Assembly: GCA_911728455.2 (NCBI GenBank)
Contig: OU452232.1
Coordinates: forward strand, 1,550,001-1,614,000
Length of the DNA: 64,000 nucleotides
Origin: Marthasterias glacialis
Lineage: Eukaryota > Echinodermata > Asteroidea > Forcipulatida > Asteriidae
Direction of reading: 5' to 3'
The notes under the pieces are model-generated. The model saw only the letters and a list, made by a program, of their open reading frames with translations. It did no database searches and was not told the origin of the DNA. Each line of letters opens with the position of its first letter. Positions within the stretch are counted from its first letter, which is position 1. The translations under genes were made by a program, and so were the position numbers. This document shows positions 31,863 to 44,300 of the stretch, in pieces.

Positions 31863-34183
31863 ACATGTAGTTTTTGTTCCTGGAAGAAAAACTTATTTCT
31901 AGTTTATTTTTACTTCTTCACCTGGTGATAGCCTGGTTTCAAAAGTACACTTCCAAAGGTCAAATGACCTTGAAACTTCATTCATAGGTAGCATATGGCA
32001 AGGAGACAAAACTGCTGTTGTGATGTTATGATGGCGTCATCAGGTATTAAATAACATTGAATCAAAGTTTATTATTTCAAAAGATCATAACTCCTGAAGT
32101 ACACGATGGAATTTTACAATCTATACATCATCGGAAAGATCTTTGAAAAATAATTCAATGTCTTACAAAGATGACCCCATTTTGACTTTGTCTTCCGTTT
32201 CAAACCGGAAGTTGAAGCCAAAAATGCTTAAAAGGTCACAATTTATGCTGTGGAATTAATATGAAACAGAATTGGACATGGTTTCATTGTACGAAATGAA
32301 CTGTAGTTTATGACCTTTGAAAATATTACATTGATGGCGTCATCAAATGTTACAGTTTGTTACAACGACAAGTTTAAAAATAAGAAATCTTTCTATTTCC
32401 AATTTCTTTTGAGCAAACTTCATGTTGGTTTTTTTAGTAATAGATAACAACTATAAAAGCCTAATTGTGAAATTTGAACAAAATCGGCTGTTGAATTGGC
32501 ATAATGAAGTTATATTAAGGTGAGAAGTGCCAATTTTAGCACGATCGGTGATTAAGTTTGACAGTTACCTCACTGTATTGCACCACGTGCGTGTGTGCAA
32601 TCAAGGTATTGACTGCATGCTCTGTTAATTATTGCGACAAGTCAGGTCTTGTCTTATTTCATCAAACTTTGCGGTGTGTTGTAATGTTCTATAAGTGTGT
32701 AAGTCATGCCAAGTTCAGTGTGGAAATGTTTCCCTTATGTCATTCTGGTGGCTACTAAATGGTGATAGGGAGAGGAAGAGGACACTTTATTGAGACAGTC
32801 ACATGCTCATGTGAGTTGTTTGATGTATAATGGCAGAGCAAATACAATCGGCAAAACGATCGTCTTTCATTCCATATATACCGATCACGTACATACTTAT
32901 GTATCAGAGCCACACGTGTGCAACAGCATTGCCAGAGGCGCTTTACCCCCGCAAGAGTTGTTTTTGGGATACGCTGAGTTTAAAAGTAAAATCATCTCTT
33001 TTCAATATGTCCGTTTGTTTCTTTAGCCATGCACACACATGTTTACAATGTTTATCAAAGTTGGGAAGTTTTATCAAACTTTGGAACTTTTAATACAGAT
33101 TATGATCACGGAATATGAATCTGTCAAATGTCAGATTGACTGTGCAGTATACCAGTGCAGTTACTAAACGTGTTGTAATACACTTGTATACTATCAGTTA
33201 TTTTTTTCACTTCAAGGCTGTTTACATGAAAATTCCAATGTGAAAAGGCAACACAGCCTTCATCCATGTTTTTTATAAAAGCCAACTACTTGTGATTTGA
33301 AAAGAAAGAAAGAAAAGAAAATGTCGTAGCTCTTGTAAGGGCCTTGACAACCTGGCAGCAGCCAATTGAACTGCGCGGAAAAGGAAAACTTTGGAAAATA
33401 CAAAAACATTGTTTTTCTTGGCTGTGAAAATCAAAAAGGTAATTTTGTTGTTCCTCCAGGTGTCATGTTACAATAAATGTATGCAGTTTAGTCCTAATGC
33501 AGTTCTTTATACTTCTTAGTTGACCTCAAAAATCTTATCCAAATATACTCAAGATTGAAATTAAACTGAACCTTGAAACTGATACAAAAACATTTGTAGA
33601 TGAAACCAGGCTTCAACATGCTTGTGTGTGCATGGCTGTTTGACATTGACGGCCCATTGACATGTACATTAACCATGTGATATTCTTTTCAAGGTGTGCA
33701 CTCCACGCTTTGTCAGTCATTAATACAGCTGCCCATGTTCACCGCGTTAAGTCAAATGTCGGCTTTCAAAGTGTAATATTGCAAAAACCTTATCTGTGAA
33801 ACTACTTAAGTCATTTTCACAATTTATACGCCACATGAAAGGGCTTAAAATACTTCTCAATGTTGTGCTATTATGACCTCGATTTGACCTTGTCTGCCAG
33901 TTGAAGCCGGAAGTTGTAATAAAACAAATTATACAGCCAATGTGGTAGAAAATTTAACCATGGTTTCTGCGCATGTAATGTTAAGTGACAGCTGACTTTT
34001 TCAAATAAAATTTTAATGACATTATTACATGTTCCTGCGCCCTCTAGCGGCAGGTTTAGAGAAAGAAGAATTGACAGTTTTTAAACCAGAGGTCATATTG
34101 ACTTAAAACTTGGCATATATTTGAAGAGTACCGTAAGGCTTAACAAAAGTCTTGACGTCGTGATGACGTCATCGTATGTTTAA
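31863..34183. other. Decayed repeats of the CCGGAAGT family, no gene
   Basis: At 31950-32220 and 33740-34180 the text (ACCTTGAAACTTCATT, GATGGCGTCATC, CCGGAAGTTGAAG, GATGACGTCATCG) matches the internal units of 21295-22526, so two further diverged members are present. Between 32550 and 33700 I recognise nothing. A short GAAA-type purine tract lies at 33298-33320. Confidence 0.4.
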
Positions 34184-34186
34184 CTA

Positions 34187-35185
34187 GGTATCATCACTGA
34201 AAATCCTGACAGTCTGCACCAAAGAATCAATCTCCGCCTCATTCTTTGCAAACAACTTCAAATCGTCCATAAAAAGGAGATGGTTGATCTTGCATTCATC
34301 CTTCTTCATTACATAGCCAGCACTCACCTTCCTCAGAATCATCGATAGGGTCATCAATGCTAGAACAAACAGCAGAGGAGACAAAGAATCACCCTGGAAA
34401 ATACTTCTTCTTATGCATACCTTGCCCAGATTAATGTTGTTGGCTGTCAAACTCGTTCGCCACATCTTCATGCTCTCACCCAGAAGACGCTTTACTGCAT
34501 CAGCCACTCCAACCATATCCAGACATTCCATTATCCATGTGTGCGATACCATGTCGTAAGCCTTCTTGTTGTCAATCCACGCCATTGCCAAGTTAGTCTT
34601 TCTGTTCCTGAAGTCTTTCAGCACAGCCTTATCGATGATAAGTTGATCTTTCGTACCTCTGGACTGCTTCTTACAACCTTTCTGCTCCTCCGGTAACAAC
34701 TGATGGTCATCCATATGACGATAGAGGTCCTCTGCAATCATACTGGTCAAGAGTTTGTACATCACGAGCAAGCATGTGATTGGTCTATAATTACTTGCAA
34801 TGTTACCTTTCTTGACATCCTTCATTATCAAAACAGTTCTTGCCTCAGTCATCATTGTGGGGACCTTACCCTGTACTAGACAGTCTTGCAGTTGTAGGGC
34901 CATTCGCTCATGTACACTACGGAAGTTCTTCAACCAGTACCCATGCACATGATCCGGACCGGGGGCTTTCCAGTTTGGCACTTTCCTTACCTGTCTTTTC
35001 ACCTTGTCCATGTCTATCTGGAATCCTTCTTGCTGTTGTACGCCTCTCAATTCATCTTTCACATCCGCCAGCCAATCAGCTTGCAGGTTGTGCTGGACTG
35101 GTCGGTCCCAAATACCACTCCAGAAAGTTCTTGCCTCTGCTGGCCTTGGACCCGCTTGCGTGCTGTCAGTCTTTCTGTCCAACTC
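34187..35185 (-). pseudogene. Non-LTR retrotransposon reverse transcriptase fragment
   Basis: A single 332-codon frame covers the RT fingers and palm. It has WKAPGPDHVHG (residues 71-81), SNYRPITCL (130-138), GCKKQSRGTKDQL (169-181), motif A AWIDNKKAYDMV (201-212), motif B QGDSLSPLLF (263-272) and motif C HLLFMDD (301-307). The catalytic aspartates of motifs A and C are present. The opening FWSGIWDRPVQHN and the FMDDLKL motif are typical of the R2/R4/Dong-like group, although the clade call is tentative. The endonuclease, zinc fingers and thumb are missing and the frame ends just after VRIFSDD, so this is a truncated piece. It appears inserted in one of the decayed repeats above. Confidence 0.82.
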
Positions 35186-35189
35186 CTTA

Positions 35190-36240
35190 GATTTATTTTA
35201 ATATACTGTCATAATTTCAATGCTAAATTTAAAAAAATTTTCATAGCCACATAGAAATACCCATGTTTGTGAATGATAACAATTCTAGTTTTTAAATAGT
35301 TATAAGAAGGCTCAATTGTTTTAAACTAACAACATTGAATCAAAATTATAACTTGAAATGAAAATATAATTATTGAAATGAATGTTTTGTTTTTTTAATT
35401 CACTGAGTTTGTGCAACCATTACCAATGTCTAACAATAAAATAATTCTTGCTCTCGAAACATTATGATTATGATATTTTTATAACCATAAACTACATTAT
35501 ACTTGAACAAACATTCACACATATCGAAAACTCACTTGATGATAAGGACCAACAGGGTCACTAATATTCAAAGTTGTGTAAGACTTGCCCAATCTGTTGC
35601 ATATATGACTTTTGCAAGAAGATAACAACACACTTTCTCCTGAAGAGGTTCAGAGCACACTGATCGAAACGTCCTGACCACTCTGGTCCTTTTCAGAAAA
35701 AAAAGAGAATTAACACATGGTTGTACCGGCAAGTTCACTAGCAATGGTTTACTCTTCCAAAACTTAACATTCCCACGTCCCTAAGGGAAATTTGTGTATC
35801 ATTTCAAAAGCTTAATACAATTTGTCAAGTTTCACTATACCTAATATATCCGTTAAAAGATAGTATTTTTTCAACCTCAGGATATGTAAACATCCATAAC
35901 CTAAATGACATATCTTTACAGTTTTTTCAATGAGGCCAAAACCCCTTAATTTTTAGTTTTAATTGTTTTTACTCAAATTAGAGCTTTGTTTGATTGTAAC
36001 GTGAATGCTCACTACGTTTGTAAGCGGGATCATGATGGGCAATCATCTTAAAACAGTCCTAAAAGTTTGAGCCTTAACAAAGTCCAATCAGAAAAAGTTT
36101 TAAATAATTAGTTTGACCAGAACCTTCCCTAACATCACTTTTTTTAAGGTCACTCGGTGGAGCTGTTTGTATTTATGATGAGTTGATTTTATTGATAATG
36201 ATGATTTATTCTTCATCTTTCAACACGAATCAATATTGAA
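35190..36240. other. No recognised gene
   Basis: AT-rich. At 35638-35690, CCTGAAGAGGTTCAGAGCAC followed by TGATCGAAACGTCC resembles sequence often seen in retroelement termini, but no structure can be closed. Confidence 0.3.
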
Positions 36241-36252
36241 GTTACTTTACAT

Positions 36253-37195
36253 GTGGCATGGGATCTTGGTCTGGACCTTTTGGTGTTATCTGTAGTCTTA
36301 CCTGGTAGGTCAGTGAGGACACTTTCATATTGTTGCAGTATGTTTTGTGTTTATTCCCTCTCTTGGGAGTTTAGTTTGTCTCCAATGTTGACATCTTCTC
36401 TTCCATCTTTGGAATCTACTAGTGGAAGGACCACTTCTAATATACCTTTTGTCTTATAGTTGTTAATCTATATCATACCAACTTCAGCTAGATCAAGAGC
36501 TCCCACCACTGTTACTTCATCATTCTCTGACCTCTCTACATATTGCTTCAGCAAATTTGCATGGTAGGTTTTTCTCCTTTCTTGCAACATCAACCTTATA
36601 ACCATGTTTAGCATCCTGTCTTACAATCATAAACAGCCGTACCCATTGCATCTATAACTTGTTGTGATCTGTTGGTCTAAGAATGAGTACCTTGTCACGC
36701 GATTGAAGATGTCTGTCTCTTGCATTGGCATTGTAGTCTTTCCTGTAACGCTTTGATGACTTGTCAAGTTCTCCTCTAGTCAGATCATTTGTTGATTGTA
36801 GCCTTTCTCTCAAGTCAAATTCTGACTGATGAGTAGTTTACTTCTCCATTCAGCTCTTCACCTGACCAATCCTGTAGGATGGATAGGGGAACTCGCACCG
36901 TGTGTCTGTACATCGAAAATCTGTCCCAATCATTAGGTCTCTCTGCACACATTTTTCTTAACATCTTTTTGAGTGTTGCATTAAACCTCTCCACCAAACC
37001 GTTACACATCGAATGATGGAGTGTTCTTGTAAGTTGTTTAATTGTCAGCAATCTGCTTACTTAGCGCATGATGTGGTTGTGTACCTATATAAGGACTTCT
37101 TGTGGTATACCTAACTGAGTGTAAACTTCTAAAAGTGCTTCAGTGTAAATTTTAGTCCTGGCTGCTATGTCCAGCTGTCTGGCTCCAAGTGAACA
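36253..37195 (-). pseudogene. Ty3/Gypsy-type integrase remnant followed by an RT-type linker (Gmr1-like order)
   Basis: On the minus strand from 37190: EALLEVYTQLGIPQEVL (integrase core), then NGLVERFNATLKKMLRKMC and RPNDWDR in the 78-codon frame 36815-37051. An internal gap follows, then RTVRxPL-like text, a C-terminal stretch with RDKVLILRPT and, in another frame, KTYHANLLKQYVERSE. About 200 bp further comes VNIGDKL ... ILQQYESVLTDLPGKTTD, the linker normally found just before Gypsy reverse transcriptase. Frameshifts, a deletion and stops make it dead, and the RT itself is absent. Confidence 0.65.
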
Positions 37196-37394
37196 TGTCC
37201 ATTAAATCATACATACACAATTTTTTAACAAGTCTAGTTGCACTGTTGTGCATTATACATAAATAGTTTGTACATTTTTTTTCATCACAAATGTGCCTGA
37301 ATATAAGCTACGTTGTAAAAAAAGATTCATCTTAGAAAGTAACTGATGCAAACCGTTCTTTGCTCGGCAGTGCTACTCTTTTTCGGAATTCAAT

Positions 37395-37984
37395 GTTGGC
37401 ATCTCTGTTGGAATCAAATTACACAAGTCCACTGTTAACTCAAACCTGTTCAGGTATCATCTTAGTTGGAAATGTTCGTTCATCATTCGTCGAACCATTG
37501 TGTTTGGGAATGTTTGTTCAACTTCTTGCAACCATCATGTTAGCTTAGATTCGAATTATACAAGTTCACAGTTAACTCAAACCTCTTCAGGTATCATTTA
37601 AGTTGGGAATGTTTGTTTATCGGTCGTCCAAACATTTTGTTAGGTTAGAATGGAATTATACATACATGTTCACTGTTAATTCAAACATCTTCAGGTATCA
37701 TTTTAGTGTGGAATTTTTTGTTCATCACTCGTCCAGCCACCTTGTTAGGCTAGATTGAAATTAGACAAGTTCACTGTTAACTAAAACCTTTTCAGGTATC
37801 AATTAAATTGGAAATGTTTGTTCATCTTTCGTCCAACGATCTTGTTAGGTTAGATTGAAACTTCATGAGTTCACTTTTAACGCAAACCTCAATTGGTATC
37901 ATCTTAGTTGGGAACATTTGTTTATCGTTCATCCAGTCATCTTGTTAGGTTAGAATAAAATTGCGTGAGTTGACTTTGAAATAC
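37395..37984 (+). repeat. 100-bp tandem repeat, first plus-strand block
   Basis: Degenerate units contain CACAAGTTCACTGTTAACTC, CTCTTCAGGTATCATTTTAG, TTGGGAATGTTTGTTCATCG and TCCAGCCATCATGTTAGGTT. About six copies precede the tail module. Confidence 0.85.
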
Positions 37985-38345
37985 AATCCCTTTAATGGGA
38001 GACTTCAGTCAGAAGTGTTGGTAATTTAGCAAAGACATTACCCAAATATTTTTTGTGGTGAACATCTTTAATATGAACTGTTAATTGGAATCTGTGACCA
38101 TAACTTCCTCTGATAACCATTTACTCGATACCTATGTTTATCTGCAGTGCCGTTAAAGGTAGCTACACTGACCAACATTAAACTGATGAGAAGCTTGTAG
38201 AGGGTTAACTTTTAGAGAAGCTACAACCACGACGATGATGCAACACAGCCAGCAAAGATAGATGTCACAGTTCCAAGGAGTGAGAATCCTTGAATTTCCT
38301 ATTAAGTGTAAGGTAAGAAAAGAAATTTCACTCCCATCAAGCATT
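37985..38345 (+). repeat. Tail module embedded between 100-bp blocks
   Basis: It begins with AATCCCTTTAATGGGAGACT and contains GATAACCATTTACTCGATAC, TTTATCTGCAG, GAAGCTTGTAGAGGGTTAAC and CAGCAAAGATAGATGTCACA. It matches the inverted module at 14640-15040 and the module starting at 63775. The exon-like segment (38200-38300) has an in-frame TAG (TTT-TAG) near its start and no GT at the donor position, unlike the 14.7-kb copy. Confidence 0.75.
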
Positions 38346-38369
38346 AAGTAGGAAATGCAGTGAATAGGT

Positions 38370-41300
38370 TAGAACGAATTTACACAAGGTCACTGTTAAC
38401 TTCAGGTAGCATGTTAGTTGGTAATGTTTCGTCAACGTTTGTCCAGCCATCTTGTTAGGTTAAATTGAAACTACACAAGTTCACAGTTAACTAAAACATA
38501 TCCAGGTATCATTTTAGTTGGAATGTTTTTTATTGTTCTTCCAGCCATATTGTTAGGTTAGATTGGAATAACACAAGTTCACTGTTAAGTTAAACCTTTT
38601 GAGGCATCATTTTAGTTTCGAATGTTTATTCGTTGCTCGTCCAGACATCTTGTTGGGTTAGATTGAATATACACAAGTTCACTGTTAACTCAAATCTCTT
38701 CAGGTATCATCTTAGTTGGGAATATTTGTTCATGGTTCGTCCAGCCATCATGTTTAGTTAAAACAACATTACACAAGTTTGCTGCTAACTCAAACCTCTT
38801 CAGAGATCGTTTTGTTTTGGGAATGTTTGTTAATCGTTCGTCCAGTCCTCTTGTTAGGTCAAAATGAAACTACACAAGTTGACTATTAACTCAAACCTTT
38901 TCAGGCTTCATTTTTTTTGGGAATGTTCGCTGCTAACTCAAACCTCTTCATGCTTGTTCGTTGCTCGTCCAGCCATCTTGTTGGAATAAATTGAATATAC
39001 ACAAGTTGAGTTGTTCATTATTCATCCAGCCATCTTGTTAGGTTAGATTGGAATTACAATTACACTGTTATCTCAAATCTATTTAGGAATCATTATATTT
39101 GGGAATGTATGTTAATCGTTTGTCCAATAATTATGGTAGGTTAGAATAAAATTACACAAATTCATTGTTAACTAAAGCCTCTCCAGGTATCATTTTAGTT
39201 GGGAATGTGTGTTCATTGTTCTTACAGCCATCATGTTAGGTAAGAAGTAAATTACAGAAGTTTGCTGTTATTTCAAATCTCTTCAGGTGTCATTTTAGTT
39301 GTGAATGTTTGTTCATCAGTCGTCCAGTCAACTTGTTAGGTCAGATTGAATTTACCCAAGCTCACTGGTAACTCAAACCTCTTCAGGTAGCATCTTAGTG
39401 TGGAATTTTTGTTCATTGTCGTCCAGCCATCATGTTAGGTTAGAAGGAAATTACACAAGTTGATTGTTAACTCAATTACAGAAGTTTGCTGCTATCTCTA
39501 ATTTCTTCAGGTGTCATTCTAGTTGGGAATATTTTTTCATTGTCCTCACAGCCATCATGTTAGGTTATATTGGAATTACACATGTTCACTGTTAACTCAA
39601 ACCTCTTCAGGTGTCATTTTAATTGGGAATGTTTGTTCATCAGTCGTCCAGTCATCTTGTTAGGTCAGATTGAAATTACACAAGCTCACTGTTAACTGAA
39701 ACCTCTTCAGGTAGCATCTTAGTTTGGAATTTTTGTTCACTGTCGTCAGGCCATCATATTAGGTTAGAAGGAAATTACACAAGTTGATTGTTAACTCAAA
39801 CCTCTTTAGGTATCATTTTAGTTGGAAATGTTTGTTCATCATCCGCTGAGTCATTTTGTTAGGTTTGTTTGAAGAAACACAAGTTAACTGTTACCTCAAA
39901 CCTCTTCAGGTATCATTTTAGTTTGGATTGTTTGTTCATCATTCGTCCAGCCATCATGTTTGGTTAGAAAGAAATGACACAAGTGCGCTGTTAACTGAAA
40001 TCTCTTTAGGTAGCATGTATGCTGGCAATATTTGTTCATCGTTCGTCCACCTATTTTGTTAGGTACGATTGAAATTTCACAATATTACTTTTAACTGAAA
40101 CCTGTTCAGGTATTATTTTAATTCGGAATACTTGTTTATCGTTTTACCATTTATCATGTTAGGTTAGAATAAAGTTACACAAGTTCACTATTAATTAAAA
40201 CCTTTTCAGGTAGCGTAACAGTTGGCAATGTTTGTTCAGTGTGCATTCATCCATCTTATCAGGTTAGAATGAAATTACACGTCTTGACTGTTAACTGAAA
40301 TCTCTTCAGGTATCATCTTATTTGGGAATATTTTTTCATCGTTGTCCAGCCTTCAAGTAATCTAGAACAAAATTACACGAGTTCACTGTTAACTGAAACC
40401 TCTTCAGGTATCATTTTAGTTGGGAATGCTTGTTCATCATTCGTTGAGCCATAGTTTTGGGTTAGAACGAAATTAAACAAGTTAACTGCTAACTCAAGCC
40501 GCGTTAGGTATCGTTTTGTTTTGGGAATGTTTGTTCAATGTTCTTCCAGCCATCATGTTAGGTTAGATTGGAATTACACAAGTTAACTGTAAACTAAAAC
40601 CTCTTCAGGTATCATTTAAGTTGGGAATGTTTTTTCATTGCTCGTCCAGCCATCTTGTTGGGTTAAATTGAATATACACAAGTTTAGTTGTTCATTATTC
40701 ATCCAGCCATCTTGTTAGGTTAGATTGGAATTACAATTACACTGTTATCTCAAATCTATTCAGAAATCATTATTGTTGGGAATGTATGTTAATCGTTTGT
40801 CCAGTAATTATGATAGGTTAGAATAAAATTACACAAATTCATTGTTAACTAAAGCCTCTCCAGGTATCATTTTAGTTGGAAATGTGTGTTCATTGTTTTT
40901 CCATTCATCTTGTTAGGTTAGAAGTGAATCCACTGTTAACTCAAACCTATTTAGGAATCGTTGTAGTTGGGAATGTTTTTTTATTGCTTGTCCAGCCATC
41001 TTGTTGGGTTAAACTGAATATACACAAGTTAACTCAACTCTTTAGGTATTATTTTAGTTGGGGATTTTGGTTCATCGTTCATCCAGCCAAATGTTACATT
41101 TGAATGAAACTACACAAGTTCACTGTTAACTGAAACCTCTTCAGGTAGTATGTTACTTGGCAATATTTGTTCAGCTTGCATTCAGTCATCTTGTCAGGTT
41201 AGAACAAAATTATAGAAGTTCACTGCAACTCAAACCTCTTCAGGTATCATTTTGTTTCGGGAGTGTTTGTCCATCATTGTCCAGCCAACACGTTAGGTTA

Positions 41301-44300
41301 GAATGAAATTACACAAGTTGACTGTTAACTCAAACCTTTTCAGGTATCATTTTAGTTGGCAATGTTTGTTTATTGTTCGTCTGGACATCTTGTTTGGTTG
41401 GTTTGAAAATACACAAGTTCACTGCTAACTCTAACCTCTTCAGGTATCTTTTTGTTTTGGTAATGTTTGTCCAGCATTATTGTCAGTTAAGATGGAAATT
41501 GCACAAGATCGCTGTTAACTCAAAACTCTTCAGGTGTCATTTTAGTTGGGAATGTTTGTTCATCAGTCGTCCGGTCATCTTGTTACATGTAGGTCAGATT
41601 AAAATTACACAAGTTCACTGTTAACTGAAACCTTTTCAGGTGCATAAAAGTTGGCAATGTTTGTTCAGTGTGCATTCATCCATCTTGTTAGGTTAGAATA
41701 AAATTACACGTGTTGACTGTTAACTGAAATCTCTTCAGGTATCATCTTAGTTGGGAATATTTATTCATTGTTGTCCAGCCTTCAAGTAATGTTAGAACAA
41801 AATTACACAAGTTCACTGTTAACTGAAACCTTTTCAGGTAGCATAAAAGTTGGCAGTGTTTGTTCAGTGTGCATTCATCCATCTTGTTAGGTTAGAATGA
41901 AATTACACGTGTTGACTGTTAACTGAAATCTCTTCAGGTATCATCTTAGTTGGGAATATTTATTCATCGTTGTCCAGCCTTCAAGTAATGTTACAACAAA
42001 ATTACACAAGTTCACTGTTAACTGAAACCTCTTCAGGTATCATTTTAGTTGGGAATGTACACTGTATGTTAATCGTTTGTCCAGTAAATATGGTGGGTTA
42101 GAATAAAATTACACAAATTCTTTGTTAAGTAAAGCCTCTCCAGGTATCATTTTAGTTGGGAATGTGTGTTCATTGTTTTTCCATCCATCTTGTTAGGTTA
42201 AATTGGAGTTACAAAAGTCCGCTGTTAACTCAAACCTATTTAGGAATCATTTTAGTTGGGAATGTTATTGTCAGGTTAGATAATAATTACACAAGATCGC
42301 TGTTAACTCAAAACTCTTCAGGTGTCATTTTAGTTGTGAATGTTTGTTCATCAGTCGTCCAGCCATCATGTTAGGTTAGATTGGAATTACATATGTTCAC
42401 TGTTAACTCACCTCTTCAGGTAGCATCTTAGTTTGGAATTTTTGTTCATTGTCGTCCAGCCATCATGTTAGGTTAGAAGGAAATTACAGAAGTTTGCTGT
42501 TATCTCAAATTTCTTCAGGTGTCATTTTAGTTGGGAATGTTTGTTCATCAGTCGTTCAGTCATCTTGTTAGGTCAGATTGAAATTACCCAAGCTCACTGT
42601 TAACTCAAACCTCTTCAGGTAGCATCTTAGTTTGGAATTTTTGTTCGATGTTGTCCTACCATAATGTTAGGTTAGAAGGAAATTACAGAAGTTTGCCTTT
42701 ATCTCAAATCTCTTCAGGTATCATTTTAGTTGGCAATGTTTGTTTATCGTTCGTCTGGACATCTTATTTGGTTGGTTTGAAAATACTCAAGTTCACTGCT
42801 AACTCTAACCTCTTCAGGTATCTTTTTGTTTTGGTAATGTTTGTCCAGCGTTATTGTCAGTTTAGATGGAAATTACACAAGATCGCTGTTAACTCAAAAC
42901 TCTTCAGGTGTCATTTTAGTTGGGAATGTTTGTTCATCACTCATCCAGTCATCTTGTTAGGTCAGATTAAAATTACACAAGTTCACTGTTAACTGAAACC
43001 TTTTCAGGTAGCATAAAAGTTGGCAGTGTTTGTTCAGTGTGCATTCATCCATCTTGTTAGGTTAGAATGAAATTACACGTGTTGACTGTTAACTGAAATC
43101 TCTTCAGGTATCATCTTAGTTGGGAATATTTATTCATCGTTGTCCAGCCTTCAAGAAATGTTACAACAAAATTACACGAGCTCACTGTTAACTGAAACCT
43201 CTTCAGGTATCATTTTAGTTGGGAATGTACACTGTATGTTAATCGTTTGTCCAGTAAATATGGTGGGTTAGAATAAAATTACACAAATTCATTGTTAACT
43301 AAAGCCTCTCCAGGTATCATTTTAGTTGGGAATGTGTGTTCATTGTTTTTCCATCCATCTTGTTAGGTTAAATTGGAGTTACAAAATCTGCTGTTAACTC
43401 AAACCTATTTAGGAATCATTTTAGTTGGGAATGTTATTGTCAGGTTAGATAATAATTACACAAGATCGCTGTTAACTCAAAACTCTTCAGGTGTCATTTT
43501 AGTTGTGAATGTTTGTTCATCAGTCTTCCAGCCATCATGTTAGGTTAGATTGGAATTACAAATGTTCACTGTTAACTCACCTCTTCAGGTAGCATCTTAG
43601 TTTGGAATTTTTGTTCATTGTCGTCCAGCCATCATGTTAGGTTAGAAGGAAATTACAGAAGTTTGCTGTTATCTCAAACCTCTTCAGGTGTCATTTTAGT
43701 TGGGAATGTTTGTTCATCAGTCGTTCAGTCATCTTGTAAGGTCAGATTGAAATTACCCAAGCTCACTGTTAACTCAAACCTCTTCAGGTAGCATCTTAGT
43801 TTGGAATTTTTGTTCGTTGTTGTCCTACCATCATGTTAGGTTAGAAGGAAATTACAGAAGTTTGCCTTTATCCAAATCTCTTCAGGTATCATTTTAGTTG
43901 GCAATGTTTGTTTATCGTTCGTCTGGACATCTTATTTGGTTGGTTTGAAAATACACAAGTTCACTGCTAACTCTAACCTCTTCAGGTATCTTTTTGTTTT
44001 GGTAATGTTTGTCCAGCGTTATTGTCAGTTTAGATGGAAATTACACAAGATCGCTGTTAACTCAAAACTCTTCAGGTGTCATTTTAGTTGGGAATGTTTG
44101 TTCATCACTCGTCCAGTCATCTTGTTAGGTCAGATTAAATTTACACAAGTTCACTGTTAACTGAAACCTTTTCAGGTAGCATAAAAGTTGGCAATGTTTG
44201 TTCAGTGTGCATTCATCCATCTTGTTAGGTTAGAATGAAATTACACGTGTTGACTGTTAACTGAAATCTCTTCAGGTATCATCTTAGTTGGGAATATTTA

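Noticed and set aside
34840..35254. Plus-strand frames of 65-116 codons
   Set aside because: They lie antisense to the well-supported minus-strand LINE reverse transcriptase.
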